11,697 bases of DNA from JBAWYM01 sp037143575 (lineage in GTDB: Bacteria > Patescibacteriota > Gracilibacteria > Peribacterales > Peribacteraceae): positions 1 through 11,697 of the forward strand of contig JBAWYM010000050.1 in the NCBI GenBank assembly GCA_037143575.1, written 5' to 3'. The notes below the pieces were generated by a model that was not told the DNA's origin, ran no database searches, and was given only the letters and a program-made list of their open reading frames with translations. Numbering within the stretch: position 1 is the stretch's first letter; every line of letters starts with the position of its first letter. A program made the translations under genes and the position numbers. Below, piece after piece: positions 5,991 through 11,697 of this stretch.

Positions 5991-7063
5991 ATGGCGATGG
6001 AGAGGTAATCGTAGTGGATGAGCGCTTTCTGGCCTTTGCGACCGATCATGGGTTTGGCAATCACCGAGGAGTATTGGGCGATACCAAAGCCGATGGATGA
6101 GCCGTCTTCGCAGCAGATGCGGAGGATATCCCCTTTAGCGAATTCCCCATCGATCTTCACGATTCCTACGGGCAGGAGACTTGCCGCTTTCTCGGGGGAG
6201 AGGAGAACTTCCTTGGCGCATTGGTTAATCGTGACGATCCCTTTTTCCTTCCCTTCTCCTTCCGCAACCCAGCGCTTCACGCTCGAGGTTTCTTTACGTG
6301 CAGGAAAGACCGTTCCGATCTCCTCTCCCTTCAGGATTCGCGGGAGGATTTCCGCCTCCGTTCCCATGGCGATGTGCGTCGTGATGCCGAGCTTCGCGAG
6401 CTTCTCCGCCGATGCGCATTTGGTGTGCATCCCTCCGCGGCCGAAGGAGGATTTCTCGGGTCGGAGATACTTTTTCCAGTCACTTTCACTGGTGATAGTC
6501 CGCAGTACCGTCGTCGCGGGATCCTCTGGATCTCCTGTGAGGATGCCAGCGACACTCGTGAGGAGGATCAGGGCATCGGCGTCCACCATCGAAGCGATGA
6601 GGCCGGCAAGTTCGTCATTGTCGGTGAACATTAGTTCCCCCACCGATACGACGTCATTCTCATTGACTATCGGGACGATGCCATCTTCGAGGAGTGCCTG
6701 GAAGCATCCGCGCATATTGAGATAGTGCTGGCGGTCGCGAAAGTCTTCCTTGGTGGCGAGAACCTGAGCGCAGAGGCATTGTTCTTTGGAAAAAAGTTCA
6801 CTGTAGTCGTGCATGAGGTGGACCTGGCCAACGGCTGCGAGCACCTGCCGCGCCTCCACGCTCCCCGGCTTGCGCTCCGATTTCACCAGAGCGCGGCCGG
6901 CAGCCATGGCACCGGAAGACACCAGGATCACTTCCACTCCCTGCTTCTTAATCTCGGTGATTTGCGCAACGAGAGACGCGAGAATCTTCTGATTGAGAAG
7001 GCCTTGCTCAGTCGTCAGCACATTGGTACCGACCTTCACGACGATGCGACGGTAGGGGATCAT
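5987..7063 (-). CDS. proB: Glutamate 5-kinase with C-terminal PUA domain
   Basis: ProB phosphorylates glutamate with ATP to gamma-glutamyl phosphate, the committed and normally proline-inhibited step of proline synthesis. With the ATG at 7063 the product has 358 residues, close to the usual 360-370. The amino-acid-kinase domain (about 5-250) shows VVKVGTNVLT (8-17), VSSGAMAAG (48-56), VNENDVVS (133-140), TDNDELAGLIA (147-157) and the nucleotide-site block SSFGRGGMHTK (205-215). About 270-358 form the PUA domain (KGDILRICCEDG). In-frame ATGs at 7141 and 7081 would add residues unlike the family and read into an intergenic inverted repeat. The 7063 start also has a -10-like box 6 nt upstream. 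There is no Shine-Dalgarno sequence. It is the first gene of the minus-strand proline set and overlaps proC by ATGA. Confidence 0.96.
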   Translation of the reverse strand: MIPYRRIVVKVGTNVLTTEQGLLNQKILASLVAQITEIKKQGVEVILVSSGAMAAGRALVKSERKPGSVEARQVLAAVGQVHLMHDYSELFSKEQCLCAQVLATKEDFRDRQHYLNMRGCFQALLEDGIVPIVNENDVVSVGELMFTDNDELAGLIASMVDADALILLTSVAGILTGDPEDPATTVLRTITSESDWKKYLRPEKSSFGRGGMHTKCASAEKLAKLGITTHIAMGTEAEILPRILKGEEIGTVFPARKETSSVKRWVAEGEGKEKGIVTINQCAKEVLLSPEKAASLLPVGIVKIDGEFAKGDILRICCEDGSSIGFGIAQYSSVIAKPMIGRKGQKALIHYDYLSIAI

Positions 7064-7069
7064 AGTCGG

Positions 7070-7075
7070 AGTGTA
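7070..7075 (-). promoter_or_regulatory. Candidate -10 box for proB, leaderless spacing
   Basis: TACACT on the minus strand (7075-7070, 4 of 6 matches) ends 6 nt before the proB ATG at 7063, the same spacing as the consensus promoter of the 950-1693 gene. No convincing -35 box is seen 16-18 nt further upstream. Supported mainly by the matching position. Confidence 0.35.
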
Positions 7076-7106
7076 GAGCATTGATGATTTTGAGCGAAGT
7101 GTTTGG

Positions 7107-7204
7107 GTTTCGAATAATCGAGTATGCGAATATGCGGGCAAGCATTCGACGAACCTGTTACATTTCTTCTCGTATTCCCGTATTCGCTTATTCCCTTACT
7201 CGAA
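7107..7204. repeat. Imperfect inverted repeat in the proB / GT-C divergent gap
   Basis: The left arm (about 7107-7140) and the reverse complement of the right arm (about 7171-7204) share an interrupted match: GTT-CGA-TAA, then TA-GCGAATA and CGGG. The arms are separated by about 30 nt. The motif TATTCG/CGAATA recurs several times. The element fills most of the 149 nt between the divergent start codons, so it is placed where it could affect both promoters or simply be a tolerated insertion. It is unrelated to the repeats in and after proC. Confidence 0.55.
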
Positions 7205-7212
7205 CGCTCCAA

Positions 7213-8913
7213 ATGACCGAACTATTGCAATCGCTCAATAGGCTCTCTCGTCAGCCCTTTCTCTGGGTCCTTCTCCTGAGCCTGATTATTATTGCCGTCT
7301 TTTCTCCTTTCATATCCGCCCATTTTCTCATGCTCGATGACGGGCTCCTCGTTACAGAAAATCCTCTTGTTTTGCATACGTCGCCTTGGGCCGTATCGCA
7401 GGCTTTTCGCACGTTCGATCCGGAGCTCTACATACCCTTCACCATCCTCTCGTATCAGCTGGATGCGCTCGTCGGCGGGATCGATCCCTTTGTCTTCCAT
7501 CTGCACAATGTGCTCCTGCACATCGCGAATGTTTGCCTCGTCTATTTCCTCCTGAAGGCGTTGAAGATTCGTCCGTGGATGGCATTGGCCGCGGCTGCCG
7601 TTTTCGCCGTGCATCCGATCCAGACCGAGGCAGTTCTATGGATTTCCGCACGCAAGGATCTCCAGTCAGCATTTTTCTTCCTGTCTTCTCTCCTTGCGTA
7701 CCTCTTCTGGATGGATCACCGCGAGGAGTCTTTCTCTCTCGAATTCTACTGGTTGAGCCTGATGCTGTTTCTCTTCGGGCTCCTGTCCAAAGTGAGCATC
7801 GCACCGTTGCCCATGGTGCTTCTGATTCTGCACTTGGAGCGGAGGCAAGCTTTCCGGCAGTGGATAGCGCCGCTCGTACCGTTCACTCTGATGGCGTTGA
7901 TCATGATCGGCGTTGGGATGATCGGGAAATCCATTCCCTTAAATCAATTGTATCCTTCGTCATTTTTCCTCCTCGCATCCAGAAGTTTCTGGTTCACAGT
8001 TCAGCATCTTCTTTTTCCCGTGCGCCTGAGTCCGTTCTATCCGCTTCTCAATGCATTCCGCTTTGTGACGTGGCCGTTCATTGCCTGCTCAATCCTGACG
8101 GTCATGACTTTGTCCCTTCTGACCATGCTCCATCGACGACAATCGCCGGCTGTTTTTCCTCTTCTCGGTTTTCTGATCATGCTCGTTCCTGGGTTCTTCA
8201 CCTTTTGGAAGAGCGGGATCATCTACCTGACGTCCGATCGCTATGCGTACATTCCACTCTTCTTCGCCTTGCTCTTCATCGTTCGGCTTTTCCCAGCTCA
8301 TCCATCGCGATTCGTCCGATGGACTCCCGTTTCGTTGATCATCATTCTTCCCCTTCTTTCCCTTCTCACCTTCCGCCAGGCGATGCTCTGGCAAACGGAT
8401 GCGACTCTCTTCTCGTCCGTTCTTCAGACTTCCGAAAATCACATTGCCCTTCTCAATCTCGGAAATGTTCGGCTGCATCAGGGCGATCTCCCCGGTGCTC
8501 TCGGGTTGTACCTCCGTTCGATCGATGCCAAGCCCGGATACCCGGTCGCCTATCGTAATGCCGGAACGGTTTTGATCAGACTCGGCCGCTTCGATCAAGC
8601 CAAGCTGTATTTTCGCAGTGCCCTTGCGTTATCGCCCGCAGGCACCGAGGCGCACTTGGGTCTGGGATTCCTGTACAAAAAGCAGGGGAATTTGAAGGAA
8701 GCGGAGAAGGAATTCCTCGCAGCCGCTGATTCGGATTTTACAAAGGTCTCTGCCTCTTTGGCGCTCGGTGATCTTGCTTATGAGCGGGATGATCGGGAGG
8801 GTGCGCGTGCGTATTACGAAAAGGTACTGAAGATCGATCCGGAGAATGAACTGGCACTGACGAATCTTGCGGTGATTGATGAGGAGGAGCGGAGGGCGGC
8901 GGTTGGTAGTTAA
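7213..8913 (+). CDS. GT-C-fold polytopic membrane protein with C-terminal TPRs, probable glycosyltransferase
   Basis: The 566-residue product resembles the TMTC/PMT-like group of TPR membrane proteins. After the first membrane helix (about 17-35) comes an acidic pair in LMLDDGLLVTENPLV (about 39-53). This is the position where GT-C enzymes hold the catalytic loop that binds a lipid-linked sugar. Next come YIPFTILSYQLDAL, FHLHNVLLHIAN and AVFAVHPIQTEAVLWIS, then SDRYAYIPL (about 341-349), all typical of this family. Roughly ten hydrophobic helices fill 17-385. Four TPR units follow (about 410-550), the last being ARAYYEKVLKIDPENELAL. Such proteins are thought to glycosylate proteins or build surface glycans using polyprenyl-phosphate sugars, with TPRs binding the acceptor. 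Substrate is not predictable. The ATG at 7213 is preferred over 7081, whose 44 extra codons read through the intergenic inverted repeat. No promoter or ribosome-binding site is clear. Confidence 0.85.
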   Translation: MTELLQSLNRLSRQPFLWVLLLSLIIIAVFSPFISAHFLMLDDGLLVTENPLVLHTSPWAVSQAFRTFDPELYIPFTILSYQLDALVGGIDPFVFHLHNVLLHIANVCLVYFLLKALKIRPWMALAAAAVFAVHPIQTEAVLWISARKDLQSAFFFLSSLLAYLFWMDHREESFSLEFYWLSLMLFLFGLLSKVSIAPLPMVLLILHLERRQAFRQWIAPLVPFTLMALIMIGVGMIGKSIPLNQLYPSSFFLLASRSFWFTVQHLLFPVRLSPFYPLLNAFRFVTWPFIACSILTVMTLSLLTMLHRRQSPAVFPLLGFLIMLVPGFFTFWKSGIIYLTSDRYAYIPLFFALLFIVRLFPAHPSRFVRWTPVSLIIILPLLSLLTFRQAMLWQTDATLFSSVLQTSENHIALLNLGNVRLHQGDLPGALGLYLRSIDAKPGYPVAYRNAGTVLIRLGRFDQAKLYFRSALALSPAGTEAHLGLGFLYKKQGNLKEAEKEFLAAADSDFTKVSASLALGDLAYERDDREGARAYYEKVLKIDPENELALTNLAVIDEEERRAAVGS

Positions 8914-8985
8914 GTGATACACAGTACGCGACATCTCAAACACTTTTAGTGAAGAACCAGAAGTACAAAATTTGCTTGAAGAATT

Positions 8986-11697
8986 TTAAGCGGCCATTCG
9001 TAGCACAGCTTCAATGGTCGATTTTGGGCTAAATCTTGTACCGTTCCCTTTTTTATTCACAAGGGACCTCAAGTGTATCGCGATATTCCCATTTTCCTTC
9101 TGAATTGGTGTCACTTTCCCGCCGAGCATGTCTGGGTGCATTTCTCTTGCAGCCTTTTTCGCCGCAGTTATCACTTGTTCAAATGTGGCATCTTTCCCTA
9201 ATCCAAGGAATTCTTCTACGGTCATACCTTTTGAAACTGCCTGTGATTTATAATCAAACCTTCCAGGGCGTGGGCTCTCATTTGGCTTCTTTGGTTCACT
9301 ATTTGCAGATTTCTGGTTTGGGCCAGTATTTGAACTTCCTTCGGGTTTGGCATCAGCCTTTGGCCCTGACTTCGGTCCCGTGTTTTGATTTGGTTGTGGC
9401 CCATGTTTTGGACCGTTTTTGGGACCTGCATTTGCATTTGGTGGAGGCTCAGGTTGTCGACCTTGTCGTTGCCCGTTTTTCGGTCCGCTCCGTTGTCCGG
9501 TTTCTGGTTGCGGTTGTGGTCCAGGCTTAGGACCAGATTTTGCTCCATTGGGATTTGGCGGCGGTTCGGATCGTGGTCCTGTGCGAGGGCCTGAGTTTGG
9601 TGGTTTCTGTGTCTCTGGCTGTGCTTGATGTCCTGATTCTGCCTTTGCACGTGGTCCTTCTTTCGGATGTGGTGGTGGTTTAGGCTGATGCTTAGCACGA
9701 GGTCCAGTATTCGGTGCTGTGCCTGCCTCGGGCTGAGCCTTTGGCCCTGCTCCTGATGATTCTGACGTTGCCCCACTTCCTGCAGGTCGAGTGCTGCGCA
9801 AGCGTGAGAATCCTGCAACTACTCGATCTGCTGCTACCCCTACCACTGCTCCTGTTGCTGCACCCTTCGCTGTATCTTTCGTTGTATCGTAGGCTGCTTC
9901 TCCAAATGTCTTGCTTCCACTTACGACTTCATCTGTGTTGCGGACCGTGGATTCAGTGAATGCGACACGTGCGCCAATCCGAGCTCCCGCTTGTGCTGCA
10001 GCTTTTATTGCGGCCAGTCTTCCAACCCCTTGGATGCTTGCGCTGGCTGCGCCCCCAACAAACGCGGTTGGTAGTGTCATAACTGTGATTGCAACATCGC
10101 GCGTGACTTTCAGTGCTTCCTGCTCCTGCTTCCATCGGTCCGAATCCAAATTTACCTTACTCAAAGTAGAAACCACATTTCTGAATGAATTCATCGCATC
10201 AATAACCTTCGGAATATCCATATCTTGAGACTTCTTGGCTAGTTCTGCATCGATAATAGGTAGCTGTAACTTTCGGACATATTCCATAGTATTAATCTTT
10301 TGTTTGGCATTACGGATGTCAATTTCGTAAGGATCGGAGAGTGTGACGAATCGATTGAGCTTGCCAAACCAACCTGAATTTTTTCGACCGTTTTCTGCAT
10401 TCTCCATCATACTTGTTTCTCCTGTGATGACCATGCGTGATCGCTCGTTGATTTCCCTGTAGAGTTCATTGAGTTTTCCATGTACTTCTTCAAGTTTCGC
10501 ATTTTCCGAAGTCCCTGCAATTTGTACTAGTGTATTGTATCGCTTTACATATGAGGCTCCCAGTGCTCGCAATGTAGCTACTTCTTCTGGTGTTCTATGG
10601 CCATTCGTTACAATAATGATATTTGAATCAATATAGTCCAGCTCGCTTTCAATCCCCGTAATCACACGTTTCAAGCTTTCTGGTGAATTGTCATTACTCC
10701 TCTCTAAATTCACTCTTGTTGCTGTGAGCTTCTGGATCTCACCAGCTTTCTCTGCTTCGAATATTTCCTTCTCCGTGGCAGCAAGAATAACTTTCATTTT
10801 ATTGAGGCCATCAATTTTCATATCCTGCGGCGGATATTCCACCATGGCCTGGATAGCTTTATTAAGCGCACGCACGGAGGTTGCGTAAGGCTCTTGTGCT
10901 AGTGCGTTCGTCCGCTCAGCTCCCGACATCATGCGATGCAGCAGCATCTCTTCGTACATTGCTTGGATCTTTATATTCGGAGCACGCGTCGCCATTTGCT
11001 CATAATCGGTTTGGCTCAGTGCAGGTGTCCCAGAAATATTCCCTTTATCGATATCATTTTGCATAGCTGCAATAACACCATCCACAGTAGTAAGTTGTAT
11101 TTCTTTCCCGTCCGTTCCTGTATATCGAATAAGAGGATAAGGTGAGGAGCCGTCTACCTCAACGCTTGCAGCGGAATCTCCGACAATCCAAAGTGCTTTA
11201 TTCTCCGAAATATTCGCATGATAGTTGCTGAGTGATGGCAAACCGTACTTTTCAAGTTGTTTTGAAATATTTATGCCGTCTTTTCCTGCAATATTCTCTA
11301 TACGCTGTTGGGGGGTTATATTTTCATAACCCTCTGGTGCAGATTTACTGGTGCCCAACTTCTTGCTTCGGCGTTTTAATGCAAGATTTTTGATACCTTC
11401 GATGATAACTTTTGCAGCGTCCTGAAACTCCTTACGCTCGTTTGAATACTTCTCCAGATTGAGCTCAAGCTCTCGCATGGGTTTTTGAACTTTCTCCTTA
11501 TACATACGATCAAATTTCTTGTAAGTATTCTGGTCTTCATTCGAGAGCGTATTCATATCTTTTTGCAATTCCAATACGTGTTGTCGAACTGCTTTGAATA
11601 ATTCTTTATTCTCACTACGTGCATTGAATGTCTTTTTTGAGCTATCAACTGTTTTCTCAGCTATAGGACTTTCAGCGCTTGTTGAGTTTTCGAAACA
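8986..11697 (-). CDS. Large coiled-coil protein with Pro/Gly-rich linker and C-terminal J-domain-like segment (5' end outside window)
   Basis: The frame is open to the right edge with no stop, so the start is missing; 903 residues are visible. A TTG at 11574 is in frame but the protein-like sequence continues upstream of it, so I do not take it as the start. From N to C: charged, mostly helical sequence (11697 to about 10100) with heptad-like stretches such as NLEKYSNERKEFQDAAK; an Ala/Gly-rich glycine-zipper-like region (about 10098-9790), including TLPTAFVGGAASAS and GAATGAVVGVAAD, which might sit in or on a membrane; a Pro/Gly/Lys/Arg repetitive linker (about 9783-9259); and a C-terminal segment with FLGLGKDATFEQVITAAKKA then REMHPDM. 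The HPD is at 9138-9130. In J-domain proteins HPD stimulates DnaK ATPase, which suggests a DnaK-recruiting co-chaperone. The rest matches no family I know. It looks more A+T-rich than the proline genes. Confidence 0.85.
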   Translation of the reverse strand, partial: CFENSTSAESPIAEKTVDSSKKTFNARSENKELFKAVRQHVLELQKDMNTLSNEDQNTYKKFDRMYKEKVQKPMRELELNLEKYSNERKEFQDAAKVIIEGIKNLALKRRSKKLGTSKSAPEGYENITPQQRIENIAGKDGINISKQLEKYGLPSLSNYHANISENKALWIVGDSAASVEVDGSSPYPLIRYTGTDGKEIQLTTVDGVIAAMQNDIDKGNISGTPALSQTDYEQMATRAPNIKIQAMYEEMLLHRMMSGAERTNALAQEPYATSVRALNKAIQAMVEYPPQDMKIDGLNKMKVILAATEKEIFEAEKAGEIQKLTATRVNLERSNDNSPESLKRVITGIESELDYIDSNIIIVTNGHRTPEEVATLRALGASYVKRYNTLVQIAGTSENAKLEEVHGKLNELYREINERSRMVITGETSMMENAENGRKNSGWFGKLNRFVTLSDPYEIDIRNAKQKINTMEYVRKLQLPIIDAELAKKSQDMDIPKVIDAMNSFRNVVSTLSKVNLDSDRWKQEQEALKVTRDVAITVMTLPTAFVGGAASASIQGVGRLAAIKAAAQAGARIGARVAFTESTVRNTDEVVSGSKTFGEAAYDTTKDTAKGAATGAVVGVAADRVVAGFSRLRSTRPAGSGATSESSGAGPKAQPEAGTAPNTGPRAKHQPKPPPHPKEGPRAKAESGHQAQPETQKPPNSGPRTGPRSEPPPNPNGAKSGPKPGPQPQPETGQRSGPKNGQRQGRQPEPPPNANAGPKNGPKHGPQPNQNTGPKSGPKADAKPEGSSNTGPNQKSANSEPKKPNESPRPGRFDYKSQAVSKGMTVEEFLGLGKDATFEQVITAAKKAAREMHPDMLGGKVTPIQKENGNIAIHLRSLVNKKGNGTRFSPKSTIEAVLRMAA
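9259..9783 (-). repeat. Degenerate Pro/Gly-rich coding repeat in the large J-domain-like protein
   Basis: About 175 residues are built from loose repeats of GPK/GPR/GPQ followed by PPPN or QPQPE, for example NSGPRTGPRSEPPPNPN, KSGPKPGPQPQPET and NAGPKNGPKHGPQPNQN, with a rough period of 20-22 residues. The DNA on the + strand shows repeated GGTCC and GGACC words. It is strongly basic and predicted to be disordered, so it probably acts as a flexible spacer or as a nucleic-acid/polyanion-binding tail. Repeat boundaries were judged by eye. Confidence 0.7.

Noticed and set aside
7064..7141. Upstream in-frame ATGs at 7141 and 7081 for proB
   Set aside because: Family proteins begin a few residues before VVKVGTNVLT, and the -10-like box lies just upstream of 7063.
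7081..7212. Upstream ATG at 7081 for the GT-C/TPR gene, adding 44 residues
   Set aside because: The extra residues come from the intergenic inverted repeat, do not resemble the family and would overlap the proB start region.
8914..8985. Terminator between the convergent GT-C and J-domain-like genes
   Set aside because: Only a 4-bp stem (CACT/AGTG) is visible and there is no T-run; not enough to call.
9222..9818. Alternative frames over the Pro/Gly linker, including Gly/Cys-rich ones on the + strand
   Set aside because: Low-complexity DNA keeps other frames open; the frame containing HPD and the long helical body is the coding one.
11572..11574. TTG at 11574 as start of the large J-domain-like gene
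   Set aside because: The frame stays open for 41 more codons to the window edge with similar composition and no start signal near the TTG.

Overview
The window looks like chromosomal DNA from a small-genome, uncultivated-type bacterium. The best guess is a Peregrinibacteria/Peribacteria-like member of the Patescibacteria (CPR). The grounds are indirect: near-absence of Shine-Dalgarno sequences, apparently leaderless mRNAs, palindromic repeats inside and between genes, and large lineage-restricted proteins beside ordinary metabolic genes. TGA and TAG both read as stops, so no recoding is needed. I could not run a taxonomic search, so the placement is tentative.

Layout, left to right. A slipin-type SPFH membrane protein is on the + strand (146-922) and converges on a block of minus-strand genes. 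Read in their own direction (right to left), these are proB (7063-5987), proC (5990-5070), proA (4913-3660), a type-IV ABC half-exporter (3559-1724) and an unrecognised single-pass membrane protein (1693-950). proB, proC and proA together encode the whole glutamate-to-proline pathway, and proB and proC overlap in ATGA. The ABC exporter and the membrane protein each have a recognisable sigma70-like promoter just upstream, so they need not depend on the proline operon. Divergent from proB is a GT-C-fold membrane protein with C-terminal TPRs (7213-8913), probably a glycosyltransferase. It converges on the 3' end of a very large minus-strand gene whose start lies beyond the right edge (8986 to >11697). 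That gene encodes a coiled-coil protein with a glycine-zipper-like segment, a Pro/Gly-rich repetitive linker and a C-terminal J-domain-like HPD segment.

The most interesting structure is the set of small repeats around the proline genes. (1) A 54-bp perfect palindrome sits exactly at the proA stop codon, flanked by a 6-7 bp direct repeat that regenerates the stop. (2) A pair of inverted hairpin units lies between proC and proA. (3) A related pair lies inside proC and is translated in frame as about 35 extra residues, reminiscent of Rickettsia palindromic elements. (4) A different imperfect inverted repeat fills the proB/GT-C divergent intergenic region. A second theme is translation initiation: the unrecognised membrane protein has an exact TTGACA-16 bp-TATAAT promoter ending 6 nt before its ATG, and other genes show similar spacing, implying leaderless transcripts.

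No tRNA, rRNA, CRISPR array, transposase gene or phage gene was recognised.
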